Assembly: GCA_963696405.1 (NCBI GenBank)
Contig: CAVOJY010000007.1
Location: forward strand, 248,001 to 312,000
From: CAVOJY01 sp963696405
Lineage (GTDB): Bacteria > Chloroflexota > Limnocylindria > Limnocylindrales > CSP1-4
Reading direction: 5' to 3'
DNA: 64,000 bases
A program made the position numbers and the translations under genes. Position 1 is the first letter of the stretch. Every line of letters begins with the position of its first letter. This document shows positions 24,901-33,094 of the stretch, piece after piece. The notes beneath the pieces are model-generated. The model worked only from the letters and a program-made list of their open reading frames with translations, did no database searches and had not been told where the DNA came from.

Positions 24901-27435
24901 TCAGAGGAGGCTCTCGGGATCCACGTCGATGCTCCAGGGAGGTCCCGGGTCGCTGGCGAGCAGGCGGAGAGGCTCCCGGCCGCGAAGGACAAGGTGGAAC
25001 CGCCAGCGCCCTGCGCGCCGGGGGACGTATGCCGGAACGGGGCCCAGTACCGAGACAGCTCTCTTCTCCGCCGACTCGCCCGAAGGCGATGACCGGGTCG
25101 GCTGCCCGAAGCCGCGTGCGCGCTCGCGGAGCTCGGCGGCGAACCGACGCGCCTCGGCCTCGGCGGCGCCGCGATCCTCGAGGGCGACCGTGAGCTTGAC
25201 AAGCTCGCCGAAGGGCGGGGCTCCGAAGGCCTCCCGCACCGCCAGCTCTGCGTCGTAGAACGCCTCGGCGTCGCCGCACGCCGCGGCCCGAACCGCCGGG
25301 TGGTCAGGCTGGTAGGTCTGGATGAACGCGCGGCCCGGGCGCACGCCGCGGCCCGCCCGCCCCACGGTCTGGACGAGGAGCTGGTACGTGCGTTCCGCGG
25401 CACGCGCGTCCGGCAGGTTGAGCGCGATGTCCGCGGACACCACCGCGGCGAGAGTGACCTCCGGCACGTCGATGCCCTTGGCCACCAGGCTCGTGCCGAC
25501 GAGGATGTCCACCCTTCCGTCGCGGAACTCGTCGAGGATGCGCACGGCGGCGCCGCGGCGCTCGACCACGTCGCGGTCGAGCCGGGCGACCCGCAGGCCG
25601 GGCAGCAGCACGCGGACCTCCCGCTCGAGCCGCTCGGTTCCGCCGCCCAGGTACCGGATCCGGGGTGACCGGCAGGCCGGGCACCGGTGGGCCAGCGGCG
25701 CCACGGCTCCGCAGTGATGGCAGCGCAGGGCCGCCGCGGTGGCGTGGTACACGAGTGGTCGCTCGCATTCCGGACAGACCTGCACGTATCCGCAATCGCG
25801 GCAGATGACGATGGTGGCGGCGCCGCGACGGTTGATGACGAGGATGGCCCGCTCTCCGTCTTCCACGCGGAGGGCGGCAAGGGCCTCCGCCAGCGCCCTG
25901 GAGATCATCCCCCGGTTTCCGGCCCGCAGCTCGGCCCTCAGGTCCACGACCTCGACCTCCGGCCGGCGGCCCGAGGGCCGCTCCGGCAGGAGGAAGCGGA
26001 CGATCAGGCCCTGCCGGGCGCGACCCATCGTGACCACGTCGGGCGTGGCGCTTCCGAGCACGACCGGCGCCCCGGCCAGGCGCCCCAACTCGAGCGCGAC
26101 ATCCCGCGCGTTGTAGCGCGGCGTACGGTCGGACTTGTACGCGGCTTCGTGCTCCTCATCGACGATCACGACGCCAGGATCGGCGATCGGCGCCATGACG
26201 GCAGAGCGGGTTCCCACGACGACGGCCGCTGCGCCCGAGCGGATCCGGCGCCACTCGTCGGCGCGCTCGCCCTGGCCCAGGGCGCCGTGCAGCATGGCCA
26301 CCTCGACGCCCAGGTCCACCCGGAGGCGGTCCACGAGCGGCACCGCGAGCGGGACCTCGGGGACCAGGATGAGGGCGCCCCGGCCGGCGCGCAGGGCCGC
26401 CGCGATCGCGCGCGCGTACACGGCCGTCTTGCCACCTCCGGACGTGCCGTCGAGGAGATACCGCCGGTGCTGTCGACCCGCGATCGACGTCTCGACGGCC
26501 TGCACGGCCGTCTCCTGGGCCGGCGTCAGCGGCGTGTCGGCCGGGATCGTGCCCCGGTCGCCCGGCGGCCGCTCGCCCAGGGGCCGGCGGGGTCGCTCTA
26601 CCGTCGCCAGCTCGACGAGGCCGCGGGTGACGAGCCCGCGCACGGCGGACCGGCCATGGCTCGCGGCCAGGTCCGCCGCCGGGCGCGACTCCGCCAGCAG
26701 CAGGTCGCGCAGCACCGCCTGCTGTCGCGGCCCGAGCGACCGCCCGCCGGGCGTGGAGCCGGCAGCCAGCTGTGCGGCCGCCCGGCGGCCCTCGTCGGTG
26801 AGGCTGGCCATCTGGGCGAGGCGCGGTCCCGCCGTCTGCTGGCGGAGCGCCCACTCGAGCACGAGAGGCCCGCGCTTCTCGGCAGCGTGGAGCCGTCGCA
26901 GCAGCGATGCCCGGCTGCCGTCGAAACGGAGGGATCGGACGGCGACCCCGTCGGGTCCTGCCGCCACCACCTGCCTGAAGAGATCGCCGTCATCGCCGTC
27001 GAACGCGGGAACCGGTGCCGGTTCGGACCCCGGTGCCGGCCCGGGCGCCCGCGCCATGAGCTCCACTCGCTCGAGCGTCCCGGGCGGAAGGAACGAGCGG
27101 ATGACGGTGGCGATCGGAGCGAGATAGTGACCGGCCACCCAGCGGGCGAGCTCGATCTGGAGCGGCGGCAGGAGCGGACCGTCGGAGCGTACGCGTGCCC
27201 GGACCGGGCGCACGTCCACGCCGTCCGGGGCATCTTCGACCACTCCGAGCACGACTCCCAGCGCATGCCGGCGTCCGTAGTCGACGAGCACGAGCTCTCC
27301 GGCGCGCATGTCCGCCAACGGGGCCGGGAGCCCGTACGTGTAGGATCGCGCCCCGGCCGACCCGGCGACGTCGACGGCCACCTCCACGAGCCGCGCGCGA
27401 AAGACGGCCGTTCCCCTACCGTCCGCGGCTTCCAC
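24901..27435 (-). CDS. priA: Primosomal replication helicase PriA
   Basis: PriA reloads the replisome at repaired forks. The 844-residue protein has the DNA-binding N-terminus (ARSYTYGLPAPLADMRAGELV), a winged-helix region, and helicase motifs: LLDGTSGGGKTAVY (Walker A, about 328, with Gly where Ser is commoner), VIVDEEHEAAYK (DEEH), LGSATPDV, and LVGTSLVAKGIDVPEV, QTVGRAGRG. Zinc cysteines follow the family layout: CRDCGYVQVCPEC, CHHCG and CPAC (about 545-590). It lies 18 bases after gmk at the end of ileS-lspA-rluD-gmk-priA. Confidence 0.96.
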   Translation of the reverse strand: MEAADGRGTAVFRARLVEVAVDVAGSAGARSYTYGLPAPLADMRAGELVLVDYGRRHALGVVLGVVEDAPDGVDVRPVRARVRSDGPLLPPLQIELARWVAGHYLAPIATVIRSFLPPGTLERVELMARAPGPAPGSEPAPVPAFDGDDGDLFRQVVAAGPDGVAVRSLRFDGSRASLLRRLHAAEKRGPLVLEWALRQQTAGPRLAQMASLTDEGRRAAAQLAAGSTPGGRSLGPRQQAVLRDLLLAESRPAADLAASHGRSAVRGLVTRGLVELATVERPRRPLGERPPGDRGTIPADTPLTPAQETAVQAVETSIAGRQHRRYLLDGTSGGGKTAVYARAIAAALRAGRGALILVPEVPLAVPLVDRLRVDLGVEVAMLHGALGQGERADEWRRIRSGAAAVVVGTRSAVMAPIADPGVVIVDEEHEAAYKSDRTPRYNARDVALELGRLAGAPVVLGSATPDVVTMGRARQGLIVRFLLPERPSGRRPEVEVVDLRAELRAGNRGMISRALAEALAALRVEDGERAILVINRRGAATIVICRDCGYVQVCPECERPLVYHATAAALRCHHCGAVAPLAHRCPACRSPRIRYLGGGTERLEREVRVLLPGLRVARLDRDVVERRGAAVRILDEFRDGRVDILVGTSLVAKGIDVPEVTLAAVVSADIALNLPDARAAERTYQLLVQTVGRAGRGVRPGRAFIQTYQPDHPAVRAAACGDAEAFYDAELAVREAFGAPPFGELVKLTVALEDRGAAEAEARRFAAELRERARGFGQPTRSSPSGESAEKRAVSVLGPVPAYVPRRAGRWRFHLVLRGREPLRLLASDPGPPWSIDVDPESLL

Positions 27436-27453
27436 GGCGCGCCGTCCCCTCTC

Positions 27454-28071
27454 CTACAGCTCGACCCGCCGCCCGGGGTGCCGGAGGCGCTCCTCCTCGA
27501 TGATCTCGATGATCCGATCGGCCGTTCGGTCCACTTCGCCCGTCTCGTTTACGACGACGTAGTCGTAGTCTCCCTGGCGGGCAAGTTCGATGGCCGCATC
27601 GCGCTGGCGGACCTCGAGTTCGTCGGCGGTCTCGGTCGCGCGCTCGCGGAGGCGCTGGAAGAGCGCCTCCAGCGACGGAGGGACGATGAAGACGAGCACG
27701 GCGTCGGGCACCCGTGACTTCACGACGCGGGCGCCCTGGACGTCGATCTTCAGAACGGCGTGGCGGCCGGCGGCGAGGGCCCGGCAGACGTCGAAGCGCG
27801 GGGTCCCATACCGGTTCCCATGGACGTTCGCGGACTCCAGCAGCTCACCCTGTCGTTGCATCTGCCTGAACCGGTCGCGTGTCACGAAGTGGTAGTGGAC
27901 GCCGTCGACCTCGCCGTCCCGCGGCTGCCGCGTCGTGCAGGTGATGACGAAGTGCAGGTCGGGGCAATCGTGGCGCCGGCGGAGCGCCTCGATGATCGTA
28001 TCCTTGCCGACGCCCGACGGGCCGGAGATGATGATGACCTTGGCGCCGGGGGCGCCCGTGCAGGCGCTCAT
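27454..28071 (-). CDS. gmk: Guanylate kinase
   Basis: Gmk phosphorylates GMP to GDP. The P-loop is ISGPSGVGKDT (about 15-25); the GMP-binding block reads TCTTRQPRDGEVDGVHYHFV, with the Arg and Tyr/Ser-type contacts, and LKIDVQGARVVKSR follows. Length is 205 residues. The ATG overlaps the rluD stop as ATGA. No rpoZ follows, unlike in many bacteria; priA comes next. Confidence 0.96.
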   Translation of the reverse strand: MSACTGAPGAKVIIISGPSGVGKDTIIEALRRRHDCPDLHFVITCTTRQPRDGEVDGVHYHFVTRDRFRQMQRQGELLESANVHGNRYGTPRFDVCRALAAGRHAVLKIDVQGARVVKSRVPDAVLVFIVPPSLEALFQRLRERATETADELEVRQRDAAIELARQGDYDYVVVNETGEVDRTADRIIEIIEEERLRHPGRRVEL

Positions 28072-29027
28072 GCCCTCGCGCCTCGACTGGCTGCGTCCCG
28101 CAGGTCGTCGACCACGACCTCCAGCTCGACCGGCAGCGGCGCCTCGGCGCGGATCACCCGGTCGCCCGCCGGAGCGGCCAGCTCGAGTCGCCAGGCGTGG
28201 AGGAAGAGCCGGGTGAGGCCCGGCGGGCCCAGCTTCGCGGTGCCCGTTCCGTAGACGGCATCCCCGGCGACCGAATGGCCGATCGATGCGAGATGGACGC
28301 GAAGCTGATGCGTGCGCCCGGTCACCAGGTCGAGCTCGAGGAGGGTCCAGCCCGGGAAGCGCTCCCGAACGCGGTAGCCGGTGACCGCGGGTCGTCCATC
28401 GGGCACCACCGCCATGCGGGTCCGGTGCCGGGGGTCGCGTCCGATGGGCGCTTCGATTCGTCCGACCTCCGCCGCCACCTCGCCCGCCGCCAGGGCGAGA
28501 TACGTCTTCTTCACCCTGCGCGCCTTGAGTTGCGCCATGAGGCTCGCCTGGGCCGTGTCGTTCTTCGCGACGAGCAGGAGACCGCTCGTGTCGCGGTCGA
28601 GCCGGTGGACGATCCCCGGCCGTGCCACTCCCGCGATGCCCCCGTACTTGTCCGGTCCACCCAGGGCGAGCAGGGCGTTCACGAGCGTGCCGCCCGGGTG
28701 GCCCGGCGCCGGGTGGGTCACCAGCCCGGCGGGCTTGTTCACCACGAGGAGGTCCTCGTCCTCGTAGACGACCTCGAGCGGGATCGACTCGGCCTCGAGC
28801 TCCAGCGGCCGGACCTCCGGCACATCGAGTTCAAGCGGCGGCCCCGCGGTGACGATCGTGTTGGCCCGCACCGCACGGCCCTCGCGCGTGAGGCGACCGT
28901 CTGAGATGAGGCGCTGGACGTACGCCCGCGACAGGCCGGTGACATCTGCCACGAGCCGGTCTGCCCGCACGCGGCCGGCACCATCGGGGATCGCCACGGT
29001 CACTCGGCCAATCGCGGCGCCACCCAT
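28068..29027 (-). CDS. rluD: RluA-family pseudouridine synthase
   Basis: An RNA pseudouridine synthase of the RluA/RluD family that modifies uridines of 23S rRNA. Residues 20-80 form an S4-like RNA-binding domain (RADRLVADVTGLSRAYVQRL). The catalytic motif GIVHRLDRDTSGLLLVAK (about 136-153) contains the nucleophile Asp. KTYLAL and GRTHQLRVHLASIG complete the core. Paralogue-level specificity cannot be settled from the sequence alone. It lies 13 bases after lspA, the common lspA-rluD pair. Confidence 0.9.
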   Translation of the reverse strand: MGGAAIGRVTVAIPDGAGRVRADRLVADVTGLSRAYVQRLISDGRLTREGRAVRANTIVTAGPPLELDVPEVRPLELEAESIPLEVVYEDEDLLVVNKPAGLVTHPAPGHPGGTLVNALLALGGPDKYGGIAGVARPGIVHRLDRDTSGLLLVAKNDTAQASLMAQLKARRVKKTYLALAAGEVAAEVGRIEAPIGRDPRHRTRMAVVPDGRPAVTGYRVRERFPGWTLLELDLVTGRTHQLRVHLASIGHSVAGDAVYGTGTAKLGPPGLTRLFLHAWRLELAAPAGDRVIRAEAPLPVELEVVVDDLRDAASRGARA

Positions 29028-29040
29028 CGGTCTTCGCCCG

Positions 29041-29637
29041 CTACCCGTCGGCCCCGCGCGGCGCCGCCGGCGGCTCCGGGCCTCGCCGCTCCAGCCACCC
29101 GCCGAAGAGCCCCACCACGACGATGAGGACGATGGCGGTGCTCACCGACGCATCTGCCACGTTGAAGCTGTACCAGCGAACTGAGCCAATCCCCATGTCC
29201 GCAAAGTCGATCACGTAGCCCACCCGGAGGCGGTCGATGAGGTTACCGATGGCCCCGCCCAGCAGGAAGCCAAGGGCGATCGTAAGCAGGAGTGGGCCGC
29301 GCCACCCCCTGGTGACCTCGTACCAGATGATGGCGGCCGCGACCACGAGTGTGCCCAGCGCGAAGACGGCTGCCGTTGACTGGAGGTAGCCGAAGATCGC
29401 TCCACTGTTGTATGTCTTCGCCACCTGCAGGAAACCACCGAGAATCGGCGTTGGGGGGACGATCGGCTCGCCCGGGGCGAAGGGCGACGGGCTGCTGAGC
29501 CCGAACGACAAATCGACGACGGCCTTGGTCAGCTGATCCGCGAGGACGATCGCCGCGGTGAGCAAGCCGAAGAGAAGGAGGCGGCCCAGGGCATCACGTC
29601 CCTCGCCGGTGGTCTCGGCGGCGCGAGGGTCGGTCAC
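29041..29637 (-). CDS. lspA: Lipoprotein signal peptidase (signal peptidase II)
   Basis: LspA cleaves lipoprotein signal peptides in the membrane. The 198-residue protein begins with GTG overlapping the ileS stop. Four hydrophobic helices are visible (LLLFGLLTAAIVLADQLTK; VFALGTLVVAAAIIW; GPLLLTIALGFLLGGAIGN; VSTAIVLIVVVGLFGG). The two catalytic Asp motifs are present: GNLIDRL and WYSFNVADA. A longer periplasmic loop after helix 1 carries PSPFAPGEPIVPP. Confidence 0.95.
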   Translation of the reverse strand: MTDPRAAETTGEGRDALGRLLLFGLLTAAIVLADQLTKAVVDLSFGLSSPSPFAPGEPIVPPTPILGGFLQVAKTYNSGAIFGYLQSTAAVFALGTLVVAAAIIWYEVTRGWRGPLLLTIALGFLLGGAIGNLIDRLRVGYVIDFADMGIGSVRWYSFNVADASVSTAIVLIVVVGLFGGWLERRGPEPPAAPRGADG

Positions 29638-32600
29638 GGGGTGCCTTCCGCCCGCATCGGGCGAAGGGCGACGCGCACCTGGCCGCCGTCGAGATCCACG
29701 GTGGCCGTCATCGCACCCGTGGGCGGCGGCCCGAGACGCGTCGCCGCCGCGAGCGTCTCGCGTTCGACCCCTGCCAGGTACGGAGCCAGGCGGGTCGCCG
29801 GACCTGCCGGCAGGTCGATCCAGAGCTCGATGATCTCGTCGAGCGCGAGGCCTGCCTCGCGGCGCAGGTCCTGGACCGCTCGCTGCAGCTCCCGAACGTC
29901 GCCCTCGGTGCGCAGGTCGTCGGTCAGCATCGTGTCGATCGCCACCACGAGTCCGTCGTCGTGAGCCACCGCGGTACCCGGGCGGGGGGTGGCCAGGATC
30001 TCGACCTCGTCCGAAGCCAGCGTCACCCCTCCGAGCCGCACCGAGCCGTCGGGCAGGTACTCGACCTCGTTCCCGCGCGCGGCGGCCATGACCGCCGGGA
30101 TCGCTGCGCCGAGCCGCTTCCCGATCTTCGGGAGGAGCGGTTTCGCACGCCGCTCGGTCAGCCCGGATTCGTCACCGATGAGCTCGACCGCCTTGACGTT
30201 GAGCTCGTCGGCGAGGAGGGCGAGAAGCGGCTCTCGTTCCGGCAGGTCGGCCCCCGGCAGCGCAAGCCAGAGGCGCGCGAGCGGCTGGCGAACCTTGAGC
30301 CCTGCCTGGCCCCGGAGCCGGCGGCCGAGCTCGACGGCCCGTCGAACCGTGTCCATTGCGCCCTCCAGGGCAGCGTCGCGGAGATGCGCGATGTCGGCGT
30401 CCGGCCAGCGGGTCAGGTGCACGGAGTCGGGCGCGCCCGGGACGGCGGCCACCGCGAGGACCTGGTACATGCGCTCGGAGAGAAACGGCAGCACCGGGGC
30501 CACGATCCGGGCGAGGTCGACGAGCGCCTGGTGAAGGGTGGCGAACGCCGCGGCGCGATCGGCAGCTTCGGCTCGCCTCGAGAACCTGCGGCGGCTGCGG
30601 CGCAGATACCACGTCGACAGGGCATCGATGTGCTCGCGGATCCGTTCGGCGGCTCCGCGGGCGTCATAGTCGAGGAGCGCACGCTGCACATCGGCCGCCA
30701 GGCCTGCTGTGCGCGAGAGGATCCAGCGGTCGAGGACCGGCCGCTCGGCGGGCGGCGGCGCCGGGTCCCGCGGTGTCCACCCGCCGAGGCGAGCGTATGT
30801 CACGAAGAAGGCGAAGACATTCCAGAAGACCAGCAGCTCGCGCCGCGCCTCGTCGGCGGCGTGCCAGCCGAAGAGGATGTTGTCCTCCGGGCGCGCGCTC
30901 GCGAACATCCAGCGCATCACGTCCACGCCCATTCGCTCGGCGGCCTCGTCGAACTCGATGGCGTTGCCCCAGCTCTTGTGCATGGGGCGGCCGTCCTCGC
31001 CGAAGAGCGTGCCGTAGCCGAAGATGGTCCTGAAGGGGGGCTCGCGGCGCAGGACCGTGCTCATCGCCAGCATCGAGTAGAACCAGTTGCGGAACTGGCC
31101 GGGGAAGCTCTCGGTGATGAAGTCGGCGGGGAACCACTCCTGCCAGTAGCCCGGGTCTTCACGGTAGTGCATCGTGCTGAACGGCACGATCCCCGCGTCG
31201 AGCCACGGGTTGCCGACGTCCCTGACGCGGGACGTCAGCTCTCCGCAGCCGGAGCAACGAATCTTCACCCCGTCGATCCAGGGGCGATGTGCGGTGTGTC
31301 CCTCGAGTTCCTCCCGGCCCTCGACAGCGAGCCGTTCCAGCTCCTCCCGGCTCCCGAGGACCTCGAACCGCCCGCATGCTCCGCACTCCCAGATCGGGAG
31401 GGCGAGCCCCCAGTAGCGCTTCTTCGAGATCATCCAGTCGTGCATGGTGAGGAGCCAGTCCAGCTCCCGCTCGTACCCGAAGCCGGGGATCCAGCGGATC
31501 TGGTCCACGCCCTCCATGATCTGGTACCGCAGGCTGCGATCGATCTCCCCTGGGGTGAGCTCGCCGCGCGGCCTGTCGTAGACCGGTCCCATGCTGATGT
31601 ACCACTCGTCCACGAGCCGGAAGACGAGCGGCGTCCCGCAGCGCCAGCAGTGCGGGTACCGGTGCACGTACGGCTCCAGCCGGTAGAAGAGGCCGCGATG
31701 GCGAAGCCGCTCGACGATCGGCTCGGCCACGTCGCGCACGTCCCTCCCGGAGAGCGAATCGAACCCCGGCAGGATGACCCCGGCCTCATCGAGCGGCGCG
31801 ATGAGCGGCAGGCCAAGTGCCGTGCCCAGGGCGAAGTCCTCGGCCCCGCAGCCCGGGGCAATGTGGACGATGCCGGTCCCCTCTTCTTCGCCGACCTCGG
31901 CCCAGGCCACCACGCGGTGCTCGAACGGCGCGCCCGCCGGGCTGCCCGGCACTGCGCCACCGGGAGCGGCAGGTGCGCCGGCCGGGTCCGGCGTCACCGC
32001 CCCGAGGGCCTGCCGCACCGCCGGGAAGTCGTCGAAGAGCCCCGCGTATCGCCACCCGACGAGCGCAGCCCCGGGCAGCTCATCGACCACCTCGAACGGG
32101 CCCGTGAGCGCCTGCTCGAGCGTGCCGCGGCTCAGCCAGTAGGCATGCCTCCCCTGCCGGACTTTCACGTACCGGAGGGCCGGGCCTACCGCCGCAGCTA
32201 CATTGGCGGTGAGCGTCCACGGGGTTGTCGTCCAGACGAGGAGCGACTCACCGGGGCGGTCGACGAGCGGGAGGGCCACCGTGAGGCCGGGATCCTCGCG
32301 TTCCTGGTAGCCCTCGGTCATCTCGTGCTGGCTGATGCCGGTGCCGCAGCGCGCGCACCAGGGCATGGTGTCGTGGCCCTTGTACAGCCAGCCGCGTCGA
32401 TGGCACTCGGCGAGGAAGCCCCAGATCAGATCGTTGTTCTCGTTGGAGAAGGTGAAGTACGAGCCGCCGACCTCGGGCATGCCGAGGCGCCCCACGATCA
32501 TCTCGACCGAATCGGTGACCGGCCCCCGCGGACCCTCGATCGTGACCGTCTGCCCGGGGTCCTCGGCCAGGAGGTCGCGGAGACGCCGCAGCTCGTGAGG

Positions 32601-33047
32601 ATCGTTCCAGTCCATCCACATCCCGAGGCGGATCGACTGCTCCGTCTGGCGGGCCGCGAAGGTCAGCACGCGCTGCTTGCAGAGGCTGACGAACTCGGCG
32701 ATCCCGAAGTCCTCGATATCTCGCTTGCTCGTGAAGCCGAGGTCGCGCTCTACGTTCACCTCGACCCACAGCCCCTGGCAGTCGAACCCGTTCTGCCATC
32801 GCTGCGCGTGGCCGAGCATCGCTCGGAAGCGCTGGAACAGGTCCTTGTAGGCGCGTCCCCAGGCGTGGTGAACGCCCATCGGGTTGTTGGCCGTGATCGG
32901 GCCGTCGAGGAAGGACCAGTGCGGCCCGTCGGCGTTCTGGTCGCGAAGCCGCTCGAACGACCGGCGCTCCCGCCAGAGAGCAAGGATCTCGTGTTCGAGC
33001 GTGGGGAAGTCAGGGTGCGCCGGAACCGGCGAGAAGGGACTCTGCAT
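29634..33047 (-). CDS. ileS: Isoleucyl-tRNA synthetase, divergent motif type
   Basis: IleRS charges tRNA-Ile and edits Val. The 1137-residue class Ia enzyme shows LDGPITANNPMGVHHAWGR (HHAW at about 60-63 where HIGH is expected), the editing-domain VWTTTPWTLTANVAAAVGP, WRCG and CGACG-type cysteines, and PMHKSWGNAIEFDEA (about 687) in place of KMSKS. The closing anticodon-binding domain runs from WILSRTAGLAADVQRALLDY. The C-terminus is long. I recall this ANNPMGVHHAWGR clade from Chloroflexota and a few others; it is distinct from the standard bacterial and eukaryote-like types. Specificity for Ile rests on overall similarity. It heads ileS-lspA-rluD-gmk-priA. Confidence 0.88.
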   Translation of the reverse strand: MQSPFSPVPAHPDFPTLEHEILALWRERRSFERLRDQNADGPHWSFLDGPITANNPMGVHHAWGRAYKDLFQRFRAMLGHAQRWQNGFDCQGLWVEVNVERDLGFTSKRDIEDFGIAEFVSLCKQRVLTFAARQTEQSIRLGMWMDWNDPHELRRLRDLLAEDPGQTVTIEGPRGPVTDSVEMIVGRLGMPEVGGSYFTFSNENNDLIWGFLAECHRRGWLYKGHDTMPWCARCGTGISQHEMTEGYQEREDPGLTVALPLVDRPGESLLVWTTTPWTLTANVAAAVGPALRYVKVRQGRHAYWLSRGTLEQALTGPFEVVDELPGAALVGWRYAGLFDDFPAVRQALGAVTPDPAGAPAAPGGAVPGSPAGAPFEHRVVAWAEVGEEEGTGIVHIAPGCGAEDFALGTALGLPLIAPLDEAGVILPGFDSLSGRDVRDVAEPIVERLRHRGLFYRLEPYVHRYPHCWRCGTPLVFRLVDEWYISMGPVYDRPRGELTPGEIDRSLRYQIMEGVDQIRWIPGFGYERELDWLLTMHDWMISKKRYWGLALPIWECGACGRFEVLGSREELERLAVEGREELEGHTAHRPWIDGVKIRCSGCGELTSRVRDVGNPWLDAGIVPFSTMHYREDPGYWQEWFPADFITESFPGQFRNWFYSMLAMSTVLRREPPFRTIFGYGTLFGEDGRPMHKSWGNAIEFDEAAERMGVDVMRWMFASARPEDNILFGWHAADEARRELLVFWNVFAFFVTYARLGGWTPRDPAPPPAERPVLDRWILSRTAGLAADVQRALLDYDARGAAERIREHIDALSTWYLRRSRRRFSRRAEAADRAAAFATLHQALVDLARIVAPVLPFLSERMYQVLAVAAVPGAPDSVHLTRWPDADIAHLRDAALEGAMDTVRRAVELGRRLRGQAGLKVRQPLARLWLALPGADLPEREPLLALLADELNVKAVELIGDESGLTERRAKPLLPKIGKRLGAAIPAVMAAARGNEVEYLPDGSVRLGGVTLASDEVEILATPRPGTAVAHDDGLVVAIDTMLTDDLRTEGDVRELQRAVQDLRREAGLALDEIIELWIDLPAGPATRLAPYLAGVERETLAAATRLGPPPTGAMTATVDLDGGQVRVALRPMRAEGTP

Positions 33048-33081
33048 CTGCCCGCGAAGGATACCGGAGAGGCAGAGCGGC

Positions 33082-33087
33082 TATCAT
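33082..33087 (+). promoter_or_regulatory. Possible -10 box of the LCP gene
   Basis: TATCAT ends 7 bases before the ATG at 33095. This again gives a leaderless layout. No -35 box is evident. The opposite strand has TATCCT (33058-33063) 10 bases before the ileS ATG, so the 47-base divergent gap seems to hold both promoters. Confidence 0.35.
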
Positions 33088-33094
33088 CCGCCCG

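Noticed and set aside
24260..25279. Upstream extension of the fmt frame over def and priA
   Set aside because: Arg/Ala-rich antisense-type sequence; Fmt homology starts at the GTG overlapping the def stop.
33048..33094. T-box riboswitch for ileS
   Set aside because: The gap to the divergent LCP gene is only 47 bases; too short for a T-box.
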